Shown: piece after piece, positions 26,654 through 35,277 of the stretch
Numbering within the stretch: position 1 is the first letter of the stretch
Layout: every line of letters begins with the position of its first letter
Assembly: GCF_007990775.1 (NCBI RefSeq)
Contig: NZ_BJXB01000018.1
Span: forward strand, 49,533-113,532
Length of the DNA stretch: 64,000 nt
Source of the DNA: Deinococcus cellulosilyticus NBRC 106333 = KACC 11606
GTDB lineage: Bacteria; Deinococcota; Deinococci; Deinococcales; Deinococcaceae
Direction: 5' to 3'
Program-made: the position numbers and the translations under genes
The notes under the pieces: generated by a model
Seen by the model: only the letters and a program-made list of their open reading frames with translations
Database searches by the model: none
Told to the model about the DNA's origin: nothing

Positions 26654-27490
26654 ATGTCTTTCACGGTGGGTCAGGCCCTCAAACACATGGTCGAGGTGTT
26701 CACGGTGGCGGGGATTCCCTCTCCGCACGTGGACGCCGAATTTCTTCTGGAGCACGTCACGGGCCTCTCCCGGGTGCGTCAGCTCATGGACCGCCATGTG
26801 TTCCTGGAGCATGAGGAGTGGAACCGCCTGCAGGACTACATGCAGCGCAGGGCCAACCGTGAACCCCTGCAACTGCTCCTCGGCTACACCTATTTTTATG
26901 GCCTGCGCCTGAAAGTCCGCGAAGGGGTCCTGATTCCCAGACCTGAAACCGAAACCCTGGTCTCCCTGGTGCTTGAGCGCAACATGAAAATGCGTCCCCG
27001 CGTCCTGGACATCGGGACCGGGACAGGGGCCATCGCTCTGGCCCTCCTGCATGAAATCCCCTTTGCAGATGTGACCGCCACAGACATCAACCCGGTCTGT
27101 GTTCAACTCGCCCGTGAGAATGCAAAAGCACTGGACCTCCAGCTTCAGGTGGCGCAGGGCGATCTTTTTGCAGGTCTGGATGGTTTCTTTGAGATCGTCG
27201 TCTCCAACCCCCCTTACCTTCCGGAAGAAGATGAAGCGAGCGAGATGCCAGAACTGAAGTATGAATCCAACATTGCGCTGTACTCGGGCAGTGATGGTCT
27301 GGGTCTGGCCCGACGCATTGTGCGGGAATCGGTTTTGCACCTCAAGTCTGGTGGCATTCTGGCACTGGAACTCGATCCACGCAACGTCAGAATCCTGGAA
27401 GCTGAGCTGGACAGAAAATCCTGGGCGGTTTCAGAGGTCTATCAGGACCTCACCGGGCAGGAACGCTTTCTGGTTGCCATGAAGCGATGA
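26654..27490 (+). CDS. prmC: Release-factor glutamine N5-methyltransferase PrmC
   Basis: Methylates the GGQ glutamine of RF1/RF2. 278 residues: N-terminal helical domain ending REPLQLLLGYTYFYGLRLKV, motif I VLDIGTGTGAIALAL and the catalytic NPPY in VVSNPPYLPEED. IPRPETETLV is diagnostic for PrmC. Twenty-three bases after khpB; AAGGA lies somewhat far (13 bases) from the ATG. Confidence 0.93.
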   Translation: MSFTVGQALKHMVEVFTVAGIPSPHVDAEFLLEHVTGLSRVRQLMDRHVFLEHEEWNRLQDYMQRRANREPLQLLLGYTYFYGLRLKVREGVLIPRPETETLVSLVLERNMKMRPRVLDIGTGTGAIALALLHEIPFADVTATDINPVCVQLARENAKALDLQLQVAQGDLFAGLDGFFEIVVSNPPYLPEEDEASEMPELKYESNIALYSGSDGLGLARRIVRESVLHLKSGGILALELDPRNVRILEAELDRKSWAVSEVYQDLTGQERFLVAMKR

Positions 27491-27580
27491 TTGCAAAGGT
27501 TAGAGTCTACAGTGAACAGTTCACAGAAACCCTTTGCTGCCGCTCAAGAAGCAGGGCTCAGTTTTTTGTGGCTCAAATGT

Positions 27581-27907
27581 TCAGCCCAGAAAGTGCTCTT
27601 TTGCGATTTTCTCCCCTTTGAACGTGACCCCTTCAGCAACCAGCAGTTTGCGCTGCAGGTCTCCGATGCCACGCCTGTAGGTGCTGATGCCCCTGGACCT
27701 GTTGATGACGCGGTGCCAGGGCACTTCAAAGGCGTCGTCTTCAGAAAGGCCTGCCAGCAGGTTCCCCACATGTCTGGCATAACCAGGATAGCCTGCTTCC
27801 AGGGCCACCCCACCGTAACTCATGGTCTGGCCGTAAGGGATGCCCAGGACCACCTGAACCACTGCTTTTTTGAAGGCCTCATCCATGCTGGTCCCAGTGT
27901 ACTTCAC
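27581..27907 (-). CDS. Alkyltransferase-like protein (ATL)
   Basis: 108 residues matching the DNA-binding domain of O6-alkylguanine transferases, but the acceptor cysteine motif PCHRV is PWHRV (63-67; Trp64). ATL proteins bind O6-alkylguanine and flag it for nucleotide excision repair instead of repairing it. The DNA-binding helix ARHVGNLLAG (44-53) is intact. Its ATG overlaps the stop of the upstream P-loop gene (ATGA), so the two are co-translated. Convergent with prmC. Confidence 0.9.
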   Translation of the reverse strand: MKYTGTSMDEAFKKAVVQVVLGIPYGQTMSYGGVALEAGYPGYARHVGNLLAGLSEDDAFEVPWHRVINRSRGISTYRRGIGDLQRKLLVAEGVTFKGEKIAKEHFLG

Positions 27908-28425
27908 GCGTGGGTCACTTCACGGATGGCGTTCACCGTGTCGTAGACACTCATGTGGGTGGTGTCGATGACATGCCAGCCATAATGACGGTAGGCCTCC
28001 ACATCCTGAGACTGGTGGAGACTGGTGATCACCTGTTCCAGAATCTGGGTGTCGAAGTGCTTGTTGCTGCGGGTGCGGTTCCTCTCCAGCACCACGTCCA
28101 GATCTGCCCTCAACAGGACTTTGTAGGGTGGGACGTGCAGGTCAAAAACCGAAGCCTCGGTTGGAGAAAGGACATCGTCAATGGCCACAGCAAACCCGAC
28201 CAGATGATAAATGGTGGCCACCTTGCCCACGGCCTGTCTTGCCAGCATGAATTGTCTGCCTGTTTCAGCAGTCCACTCTGGCACAGGATGGGCAGCCCCG
28301 GAGACCACAAATTCCCGGAAGTCGTCCACAGGCAGATGCAGCCCGGTGGCATAGTGCTGCATCAGGGATTTTGCGACCGAGCTTTTTCCAGTGCCAGGGG
28401 TACCAGTGAGAATGAAGATGGGCAT
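27904..28425 (-). CDS. P-loop nucleotide kinase-like protein
   Basis: 173 residues. Walker A GTPGTGKSSVAK at 8-19, then VDDFREFV in the position of a kinase substrate-binding Asp, and VLLRADLDVVLERNRTRSNK resembling the lid arginines of small-molecule kinases. Annotated in relatives simply as AAA-family ATPase. Substrate unknown. ATG has GGAGG but only three bases away. Two-gene unit with the ATL gene. Confidence 0.75.
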   Translation of the reverse strand: MPIFILTGTPGTGKSSVAKSLMQHYATGLHLPVDDFREFVVSGAAHPVPEWTAETGRQFMLARQAVGKVATIYHLVGFAVAIDDVLSPTEASVFDLHVPPYKVLLRADLDVVLERNRTRSNKHFDTQILEQVITSLHQSQDVEAYRHYGWHVIDTTHMSVYDTVNAIREVTHA

Positions 28426-28455
28426 GGGCCTCCAGGAAAATGAATGGGTTGGATT

Positions 28456-28962
28456 TCAGTCTACCGTGTAAACGGCCTCAACACTTCCAGGCTCAAAGTC
28501 CACCACCACGGTGGAGGCACTCATTTTGCCAATGCCGCGAAGTTCCATCTCAATGCGGGACTTTTCAGCGTTGAACTGGATTTTGACCAGCAAGGAGAGG
28601 TCCCGTGCTGCGCGGGCAATCAGGTCCGAATACAGCTCGGCTTCCTCCTGATTGCGAGCGAAGTACTCGTAATGACCAGATTCCAGTGCCCATCCGACAG
28701 CTTTCTTCCCGTGTGCATAGGTCCACACCATGGGAGGGGCACTGAGGGACCGTGAATCTCCATGCAGGCCTTCAATGTGCTCCCGGAGTTGCTGGAGGGC
28801 CAGTTCAGGGGTGGGCTGCGGCTGGGTGGGGACATCGTTGTGAATGAGGTCCGGGCGGTCCTCCCGTTTCTCTCTGAAATGCACAAGGTAACCCTGGTCG
28901 CGTCCAGCTTCAATGATTTCGATGGTGTAATTGTGCTTTTTCAGGTATTCCTCAAGGGTCAT
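28456..28962 (-). CDS. Hypothetical protein
   Basis: 168 residues, soluble, no signal or membrane segment. Not recognised. Features: an N-terminal MTLEEYLKKHNYTIEIIEA helix, a Pro/Gln-rich stretch (PTQPQPTPE), a helix-rich middle and a C-terminal beta-type segment SRIEMELRGIGKMSASTVVV. Codon use is like neighbours. Start ATG 28962 has no ribosome site; GATAAT five bases upstream suggests a leaderless transcript. It lies 30 bases before the P-loop gene. Confidence 0.7.
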   Translation of the reverse strand: MTLEEYLKKHNYTIEIIEAGRDQGYLVHFREKREDRPDLIHNDVPTQPQPTPELALQQLREHIEGLHGDSRSLSAPPMVWTYAHGKKAVGWALESGHYEYFARNQEEAELYSDLIARAARDLSLLVKIQFNAEKSRIEMELRGIGKMSASTVVVDFEPGSVEAVYTVD

Positions 28963-29062
28963 AAGGTATTATCTGGCATTTGCGGCTGGGTTTCCTGAAG
29001 AAATGCCCTTTTGGTTCCTGATCGTCTTTTCAGGGTTCTCATGAATGAGAAAGCCATCAAAA

Positions 29063-29088
29063 AATCCCTTCCATTGGTGGAAGGGATT
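29063..29088 (-). terminator. gyrA terminator
   Basis: AATCCCTTCCA / TGGAAGGGATT with TTGG loop; on the minus strand the stem runs into six T. It is 38 bases after the gyrA stop. Confidence 0.85.
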
Positions 29089-29126
29089 CTGCAGGAGCGC
29101 AGTACGCTGCGCCCTGGGTGGTGGAA

Positions 29127-31547
29127 TTAGACTGTTTCTTCGTTGCGGATCGGGTGGGCACTGATCACTTTGTCCCCATCTCCGATGCGCATGACCTTCA
29201 CGCCCTGGGAGTTGCGCCCGAACACGCTGATCTCTTCCACGCGGGTGCGGATCACGATGCCGTTTTCACTGAGGACCATCAGTTCCTCGTCACCAGAGAC
29301 GCAGGTGAGGGTCACGAGGGCTCCGGTCTTGTCGGTGACTTTCAGGGTGATGACGCCCTGACCGCCACGGTTCTGCAGGGGGTAGTCGCTGATGGGGGTG
29401 CGCTTGGCCAGACCCAGTTCGCTGACGGCCAGCAGTTCCTGCTCTTCGTCGGACACCAGGGCCATGCTGACCACCTGGTCGTCTTCACGCAGGCGGATGC
29501 CAATCACGCCCTGGGTGGCACGACCGGTGTCGCGCACGTCCCCTTCGGTGAAGCGGATGCTCTGGCCTTCTTTGGTGGCGAGCACGATCTGGCTCTTGTC
29601 CTGAACCACACCCACCTCGACGAGGTTGTCCCCGTCCATCAGGTTGATGGCGATCAGACCGGCAGCGTTGATGTTGCTGTACTCCCGGATGGCGGTTTTC
29701 TTGATCATGCCCTTGGAGGTGGCGAAGACGAAGTACCCGTCCTGTTCCAGATCCTTTATGGCAAGCACACTCTGTACGTTCTCGCCGTCTTTCAGGGGCA
29801 TGATGTTGCGGGTGTGAACACCCTTGGCATCCCGTCCGGTTTCAGGGAGATCGTAAATCTTCTCTCTGAACACGCGGCCCTGGTCGGTGAAGAACAACAG
29901 GTAATCGTGGGTGGAGCCCACGAAGATCTGGGTGTTGACGTCCTCCTCGCGGAGTTTGCCACCACTGAGTCCACGGCCTCCACGGGCCTGGGCGCGGTAG
30001 GCTTCCAGGGTGGTGCGCTTGATGTAGCCTGCTCGGGTCATGGTGATCACCATGTCCTCGACGGCAATCAGGTCTTCTTTGGAGATGTCGTCGTCCAGAA
30101 TGGTGATCTGGCTGCGGCGCTCGTCACCATAGCGGTCGCGAATGTCCTTGATTTCCTGTTTGATGACCTTCCAGAGCAGGGTTTCGTTCCCCAGGATGGC
30201 CTGCAGGCGAGCAATTTCTTGCATCAGTTCGTCATATTCGGCTTGCAGGCGGGCACGTTCCAGTCCGACCAGACGCTGCAGACGCATGTCCAGAATGGCC
30301 TGGGCCTGGGGCTCGGACAGGCCGAAACGGGTCATCAGGCCGTCTTTGGCCTCTGCGCCGGTCTGGCTTCCACGGATCAGCTTGATCACTTCATCGAGGT
30401 GATCGAGGGCAATCAGCAGGCCTTCCAGGATGTGGGCACGGGCCTGGGCTTTTTCCAGTTCGTACTGGGTGCGGCGGGTGACCACTTCGCGGCGGTGGTT
30501 GAGGAACAGTTGCATGGTGTCTTTTAAAGGGAGCACCTTGGGTTCCTTGTTCACAATCGCCAGGTTGATCACGGTGAAGGTGGTCTGAAGCTGGGTGTAC
30601 TTGTAAAGCTGGTTGAGGACCAACTCGGGGATGGTCCCGCGCTTCAGGTCGATCACGATTCGCACAGGTTCACGGCGGTCGGACTCGTCACGCAGGGCAG
30701 AGATGTCGGGGATTTTGCCCTGACGGTACATCGCAGAGATGGTGGACACCAGATTGGACTTGTTCACCTGATAGGGAATCTCGGTGATGATGATGCTGTT
30801 TCGTCCGTTCTTCTCCTCGAAACGCACCTTGCCGCGCACGCGCAGGGAGGCGTGTCCGCTGGCGTAGGCTTCACGGATGCCACTGCGCCCGATGCGACCT
30901 CCGGTGGGGAAGTCGGGTCCGGGAATGATCTTCATCAGGTCATCCAGGGTCATTTCTGGATTGTCGATGAGCTCCAGCAGGCCGTTGCAGATCTCGGTGA
31001 GGTTGTGTGGAGGAATGTTGGTGGCCATGCCCACAGCAATGCCGGTGGCCCCGTTGATCAGCAGGTTGGGCACTGCGGAGGGGAGAACGGTGGGTTCCTC
31101 GGTGGTCTCATCGTAGTTGGGACGGTAGTCGATGGTGTTTTTTTCGAGGTCCTGCAGCACTTCCTCAGCAATTTTGGTGAGGCGTGCCTCGGTGTAACGC
31201 ATGGCGGCAGGTGGGTCGCCGTCCAGCGAACCGAAGTTTCCCTGTCCCTGGATCAGGGGGTAGCGCAGGTTCCAGTTCTGGGCCAGACGCACCATGGCAT
31301 CGTAAATGGCACTGTCGCCGTGGGGGTGGTATTTCCCCATCACTTCACCGACCACCCCTGCACTCTTGGAGGGTTTGTGGGTGCTGGTGAGGCCCATCTG
31401 GATCATGGCGTACAGGATGCGGCGCTGCACGGGTTTCAGACCGTCACGCACATCGGGAAGCGCACGGTCCACAATCACGGACATGGCGTAGTTGATGAAG
31501 TTGCTCTTGACTTCTTTGGTGATATCAATGGGTTGGACTTGAGACAC
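29127..31547 (-). CDS. gyrA: DNA gyrase subunit A
   Basis: Cuts and rejoins DNA for negative supercoiling. 806 residues from the GTG at 31547 (MSQVQPIDI); the frame is open to 31667 but upstream sequence is untranslated leader, and AAAGGG precedes the GTG. Catalytic Tyr is Y118 in AAMRYTEARL; the quinolone region HPHGDSAIYD has the sensitive-type Ser and Asp. The C-terminal pinwheel includes a GyrA-box-like QARGGRG and a later QNRGGQG. Single gene; possible control by radiation/desiccation motifs upstream. Confidence 0.96.
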   Translation of the reverse strand: MSQVQPIDITKEVKSNFINYAMSVIVDRALPDVRDGLKPVQRRILYAMIQMGLTSTHKPSKSAGVVGEVMGKYHPHGDSAIYDAMVRLAQNWNLRYPLIQGQGNFGSLDGDPPAAMRYTEARLTKIAEEVLQDLEKNTIDYRPNYDETTEEPTVLPSAVPNLLINGATGIAVGMATNIPPHNLTEICNGLLELIDNPEMTLDDLMKIIPGPDFPTGGRIGRSGIREAYASGHASLRVRGKVRFEEKNGRNSIIITEIPYQVNKSNLVSTISAMYRQGKIPDISALRDESDRREPVRIVIDLKRGTIPELVLNQLYKYTQLQTTFTVINLAIVNKEPKVLPLKDTMQLFLNHRREVVTRRTQYELEKAQARAHILEGLLIALDHLDEVIKLIRGSQTGAEAKDGLMTRFGLSEPQAQAILDMRLQRLVGLERARLQAEYDELMQEIARLQAILGNETLLWKVIKQEIKDIRDRYGDERRSQITILDDDISKEDLIAVEDMVITMTRAGYIKRTTLEAYRAQARGGRGLSGGKLREEDVNTQIFVGSTHDYLLFFTDQGRVFREKIYDLPETGRDAKGVHTRNIMPLKDGENVQSVLAIKDLEQDGYFVFATSKGMIKKTAIREYSNINAAGLIAINLMDGDNLVEVGVVQDKSQIVLATKEGQSIRFTEGDVRDTGRATQGVIGIRLREDDQVVSMALVSDEEQELLAVSELGLAKRTPISDYPLQNRGGQGVITLKVTDKTGALVTLTCVSGDEELMVLSENGIVIRTRVEEISVFGRNSQGVKVMRIGDGDKVISAHPIRNEETV

Positions 31548-31682
31548 CCTGGGACCCTTTCTGGGAAATGTTCGGAGCAGGCAGGTGCCTGGACAGCGAA
31601 CTTTCCACACACAAACAGGAGTCAGCAAAACCACGGACTTCTGACAGCGCATGGGGTCCGTGGCCACTCCAAATGTCTTTCA

Positions 31683-31722
31683 ATTATAACACAAACCAGA
31701 GCAATTTACGCAAAAAACATAA
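31683..31722 (-). promoter_or_regulatory. gyrA promoter with RDRM-like site
   Basis: Minus-strand extended -10 TGTTATAAT (hexamer 31683-31688) about 135 bases before the GTG. At 31706-31722 the minus strand reads TTATGTTTTTTGCGTAA, matching the Deinococcus radiation/desiccation response motif TTATGTCATTGACATAA at 12 of 17 positions and covering the -35 zone. Confidence 0.5.
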
Positions 31723-31853
31723 ACGTCGGAGGGACGCCTGTGGGGTGGCTGTCTCTGAGCTGGTGACCCGTACTGGGCCATATCAGACAGATTTATATCT
31801 CTTTTGCTCGGGGCAGTGTCTGTAAGCGTGTGACAGAATCTGTGGCCTGTAAA

Positions 31854-31870
31854 TTACGCTAAAAACGTAA
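31854..31870. promoter_or_regulatory. Second RDRM-like palindrome upstream of gyrA
   Basis: TTACG-CTAAAAA-CGTAA, a 17-base palindrome sharing the spacing and outer bases of the RDRM, ending directly at the stop codon of the TPR gene and 307 bases before gyrA. The gap 31548-31870 holds no gene. Confidence 0.35.
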
Positions 31871-32635
31871 TCAGGCCTGAAGAGTTTGTTTCAATTTCTG
31901 GGCCTGGGTTTCCCATTCCCGTTCCTGCCTGCGGTAGGTGGGAGAAGCCTTGCGCACAGACTTCAAAAGCAGGTCCAGTTGCCTGCCCGCCTCTTCCTTC
32001 TCGCCCTGGGTCACCAGAAATTCCGCATAACGGTAGCGGGCTTCCTCGCCCGAGAACACCTGAATGGCTTCCAGATGCTGCTGTCTCGCACCCTCTGCAT
32101 CACCAAGTTTTTCCAGGGTCAGGGCCATCAGGATGCGGGCTTTGCCTTTGAGTTCATGGGGTGCCTGCAAAAGGAGTTTCTGCAGGATGCCTCTGGCTTC
32201 ATCAGGCTTGCCATTCAGGAACTTGATCTGGGCCACCTCATACTGAAACAGAGGATCATCCCTGTAGATTCCGGTCAGCAACGGTTCCAGCGTCTGCTCG
32301 GCCTCCGCCATGCGCCCTGCCTGCAGGTACGCCTGGGCCAGCGCACGGCGGTTTTCAGGGGTGTTGATCTCATCCAGGGCTTCCTGTCTTTCCCTGATTC
32401 TGGCATCTGCACTCTTGAAACTGTCCAGAACGGGTTTGATGCTGACCCTGGAACGTCTGGCATCGGGCAGGACTTCCATGAAGAGGTACAAAATCACGCT
32501 GATCACTGGAACAAAAAGCAGCAGAAAAAACCAGAAGATCTGCCTGCGGGTGATCAGGGCATGCACGATAAAGGCAATTTGCAACACGCTGATGATGGGC
32601 CAGAGATTTGCTGTGAGTGCGTAAAACCATTCCAT
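31871..32635 (-). CDS. Membrane-anchored tetratricopeptide-repeat protein
   Basis: 254 residues. Two N-terminal hydrophobic helices (about 10-30 and 33-55, WFFLLLFVPVISVILYLF) resemble the PLDc_N anchor, followed by TPR helices (RRALAQAYLQAGRMAEAEQTLEPLL, FQYEVAQIKFLNGKPDEARG). Probably a scaffold on the cytoplasmic face; partner unknown. Start ATG 32635, with TAACAT eight bases upstream (possible leaderless start). Last gene of the rimM-trmD group. Confidence 0.78.
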   Translation of the reverse strand: MEWFYALTANLWPIISVLQIAFIVHALITRRQIFWFFLLLFVPVISVILYLFMEVLPDARRSRVSIKPVLDSFKSADARIRERQEALDEINTPENRRALAQAYLQAGRMAEAEQTLEPLLTGIYRDDPLFQYEVAQIKFLNGKPDEARGILQKLLLQAPHELKGKARILMALTLEKLGDAEGARQQHLEAIQVFSGEEARYRYAEFLVTQGEKEEAGRQLDLLLKSVRKASPTYRRQEREWETQAQKLKQTLQA

Positions 32636-32670
32636 GTGTTTTTATGTTACCGGGAATTCAGCCTTTCATC

Positions 32671-33264
32671 TCAATTCAGAATGTGTTCCACGGCAGCCAC
32701 CTGCTCAAGCAGCAACTCCAGCCTGTGAACCAGTGTTTCAGCTTCCAGTAAGGCCTGCATGTTCAACACCGAAAGCTTCAGGTTGGTGGCCATGAAAGAC
32801 ACCCGCTCCGTGGGATCAAGGGGGGCACTGTGTTCCAGAATCCGGTGGATGTCTGCAGGCATGGACCGCAGAAAGGCACTCCAGGCAAGATTGGACAGTT
32901 CCTGAACCACGTCATCACAGGAAGGTGTGAGAGGCTTCAGGTGAACATCTGCACTGAGGTAATTGTGTTTTGAGGTGTCAAAGTGGTCCACCTCAAAACG
33001 TTCTCCACCTGTGATCAGGACGGAAGATGTTCCATCCGGGTGGTGCTCCACTTTCAGGATGTGGGCCAGGGTACCGATCCGGCTCACCCTCAGGTCGGGG
33101 TGGTAAGACTCCACCTCTGTTTTGATGCGCACCATGCCAAAAGGCTCCTTGCGCTTCAGGACCCTTTTGAGGAGTTCCCTGTAACGGGGTTCAAAGACAT
33201 ACAGTGGCACCACAGTGCCAGGCAGCAGAACAAGGTTTGGAAGAGGAAACAGCCCGATCTGCAT
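32671..33264 (-). CDS. LON peptidase substrate-binding domain protein
   Basis: 197 residues equal to the N-terminal domain of Lon (IGLFPLPNLVLLPGTVVPLYVFEPRYREL), without ATPase or protease parts. Stand-alone forms are common and presumably bind proteins; function unknown. ATG 33264 has GGAG four bases upstream. Lies 62 bases downstream of trmD. Confidence 0.85.
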   Translation of the reverse strand: MQIGLFPLPNLVLLPGTVVPLYVFEPRYRELLKRVLKRKEPFGMVRIKTEVESYHPDLRVSRIGTLAHILKVEHHPDGTSSVLITGGERFEVDHFDTSKHNYLSADVHLKPLTPSCDDVVQELSNLAWSAFLRSMPADIHRILEHSAPLDPTERVSFMATNLKLSVLNMQALLEAETLVHRLELLLEQVAAVEHILN

Positions 33265-33326
33265 ATGACTCCAAACTACGCAAGAAGGAAAGAGAAGACT
33301 TTATTGCCCGTTACAGAGGGAAAACA

Positions 33327-34160
33327 TCAGGTGTGAAGACGGCTACTTTCTGCAGCTTCCAGAGGTCTGTTCTGCACCAGTCCCTTGCGTCTGATTTTTT
33401 TCTGGGCCTGCGCAGCAGGAGCACCCCATTTTTCGAGCTGTTCCAGAGGCACCCCAAGACGCCACAGGGCGATGGTGTCATCCACATCCAGAACCTGCTG
33501 TCCCAGAAGGTCCGGTCTTCGTTTGAGGGTGCGCTCGAGGGCCTGGTCCCTACGCCAGCGAAGCAATTTTGCATGGTTTCCAGAACGCAGAACTTCTGGA
33601 ACCTCCAGCCCTTGCCAGCTTTCAGGGCGGGTGTACTCGGGATAATCCAGCAGGCCACTCGAAAAAGAATCCTGCTCGTGGGACTCCTGGTCTCCGATCA
33701 CGCCCGGGACCAGTCTGCCAATGGCCTCCATCAGGCATGCAGCGGCAGCTTCGCCCCCCATCATCACAAAATCGCCCAGTGAGATTTCACGGGTCACCAG
33801 GGTTTCCACCCGGGCATCAAAGCCCTCATAACGGCCACAGAGCACCACCAGATGCTCTTTTTGTGCCAGTTCCTCGGCCATCTTCTGGTTGAAAGGTTGA
33901 CCTGCAGGGGTAAGCATGATGACCTCACTGGCAGGGGAGAGGTTCTGCAGGCAGCGGTCCACCACATCCACCCGGATCACCATGCCTGCTCCGCCCCCAT
34001 AAGGGGTGTCATCCACCTTGTTGTGTTTGTTCTGGGCGTGCTCCCGCAGGTTCACCACATCAAACTGCAAGAGGCCCTTCTCCTGGGCTTTGCCCAGAAT
34101 GGCCTCCCGGGTGAAAGGCAGAACAAGTTCAGGGAAGAGGGTCACCACACTAAATTTCAA
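33327..34160 (-). CDS. trmD: tRNA (guanine37-N1)-methyltransferase TrmD
   Basis: Methylates G37 of tRNAs to prevent frameshifting. 277 residues. Start is TTG 34160 inside the end of rimM: it yields MKFSVVTLFPELV, the family start, and GGAGG is six bases before it. Knot motifs PYGGGAGMVIR, LCGRYEGFDARV and ISLGDFVMMGGEAAA are intact, and SWQGLEVPEVLRSGNH is in the C-terminal domain. A C-terminal tail of about 30 residues (KKIRRKGLVQNRPLEAAESS) goes beyond the usual end. Confidence 0.95.
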   Translation of the reverse strand: MKFSVVTLFPELVLPFTREAILGKAQEKGLLQFDVVNLREHAQNKHNKVDDTPYGGGAGMVIRVDVVDRCLQNLSPASEVIMLTPAGQPFNQKMAEELAQKEHLVVLCGRYEGFDARVETLVTREISLGDFVMMGGEAAAACLMEAIGRLVPGVIGDQESHEQDSFSSGLLDYPEYTRPESWQGLEVPEVLRSGNHAKLLRWRRDQALERTLKRRPDLLGQQVLDVDDTIALWRLGVPLEQLEKWGAPAAQAQKKIRRKGLVQNRPLEAAESSRLHT

Positions 34161-34638
34161 GGAGGCCCTCCGGCGCATCCAGCACGATGCACTCTCCAAT
34201 TTTGACCTCCACGTAAGGGGCCTGCAGAGGCACCAGGTACTTTTTCAGGCCCTTGCGGACCTCCAGGGTGTCCTGGTGGCCGTGATCAAGCACCTGAATC
34301 ACCTTGCCCAGGTCTGCGCCTTCCGGAGAACGCACCGGAAGGCCAATCAGGTCATGGTAGTAGTACACCCCTTCCTCAAGCGGGGGAAGGTCCTCATCAA
34401 AGGCAAACACCTGTTTGCCTTTCAGGCGTTCGGCCAGGGAACGGCTGTTGATGCCCACCAGTTCCACCACCATGCCAACATCAAAGACATCCAGTTTCTT
34501 GATTTTCAGGGTGCCAACACCCTCGACGTGCAGACGGTTCAGTTTCAGGTAACGCCCGGTGTCTCCAATGGTGTACAGCTTCACTGCACCCTGAATCCCG
34601 AAGGCGTCCTGAACTGTGGCAATGCGGGTCAATTCCAT
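34150..34638 (-). CDS. rimM: 16S rRNA maturation factor RimM
   Basis: Assists 30S head assembly with uS19. 162 residues: RimM domain (TRIATVQDAFGIQGAVKLYT) and PRC-barrel (YYYHDLIGLPV, GKVIQVLDHGHQDTLEV). ATG 34638 is preceded by TATAAT and eight bases, with no ribosome site, so a leaderless transcript is likely even though rpsP and khpA lie upstream. Overlaps trmD by 11 bases. Confidence 0.93.
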   Translation of the reverse strand: MELTRIATVQDAFGIQGAVKLYTIGDTGRYLKLNRLHVEGVGTLKIKKLDVFDVGMVVELVGINSRSLAERLKGKQVFAFDEDLPPLEEGVYYYHDLIGLPVRSPEGADLGKVIQVLDHGHQDTLEVRKGLKKYLVPLQAPYVEVKIGECIVLDAPEGLLEI

Positions 34639-34646
34639 GCGAATAA

Positions 34647-34652
34647 ATTATA
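34647..34652 (-). promoter_or_regulatory. -10 box of leaderless rimM-trmD mRNA
   Basis: Perfect TATAAT on the minus strand, eight bases before the rimM ATG. Confidence 0.55.
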
Positions 34653-34676
34653 CATTCAGAAAGAGGATTTCCGCAG

Positions 34677-35189
34677 TCAGCATTGCTCGACTGTGAGGTC
34701 CACGGGCAACTGGTAGTAATGGATGTGGAAACCGTACTCTTCGAGGTGGCGGTAGGCCACAAACTCGAACCCATAATCCTCGTAGTACTTGCAGAGTCGA
34801 GGATGTTTCGCAGAAGTGTCCAGCCTGAGCAGTGGTTTTCCTCTGCGGGCTGCCTCCTCCCGGGCAAAGTCGATCATGGTCCGTCCCAGCCTCTGGCCTG
34901 CACGGGTTCTGCTGACTGCAAGCTTGTGCAGGTACAGGGCGTCACCCTCTGCCACACCGTGCCACAGAAAATCAGATTCCTGAAGCACCATTCCGGCGAC
35001 AGGCTGGTCTTTCATGAAAGCCAGATAAAACTCCTCCAACCGGTACATCTTCAAGAGGGCATCCGGTGTGATCTGTTCTGGGCTCCACAGGGGCGTGCCT
35101 CTGTTCTGCAACCACAGAACAGCATCAAGCAGCAAAGCAGAATAGAGGGGCAATTCCTTTTCTTCAATGGGTCGGATGATCAAAGACAT
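34677..35189 (-). CDS. GNAT-family N-acetyltransferase
   Basis: 170 residues. Acetyl-CoA binding region LYLHKLAVSRTRAGQRLGRTMIDFA fits motif A (RxxGxG as RAGQRLG), then LRLDTSAKHPRLCKYYEDYGFE as motif B. Substrate unknown. ATG 35189 has TACAAT five bases before it and no ribosome site. Inserted between VOC and rimM genes. Confidence 0.85.
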   Translation of the reverse strand: MSLIIRPIEEKELPLYSALLLDAVLWLQNRGTPLWSPEQITPDALLKMYRLEEFYLAFMKDQPVAGMVLQESDFLWHGVAEGDALYLHKLAVSRTRAGQRLGRTMIDFAREEAARRGKPLLRLDTSAKHPRLCKYYEDYGFEFVAYRHLEEYGFHIHYYQLPVDLTVEQC

Positions 35190-35242
35190 GCCTGATTGTA
35201 GACAGCAAGGTCTCGTTTCATGGCAGGTTGCATAAACGAAAA

Positions 35243-35263
35243 GGAGCCTGAACTTCAGGCTCC
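35243..35263 (-). terminator. Terminator after VOC gene
   Basis: GGAGCCTGAA / TTCAGGCTCC palindrome followed on the minus strand by TTTTCGTTT, 15 bases after the VOC stop. Confidence 0.7.
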
Positions 35264-35277
35264 GGGAAGTTCAAGGG

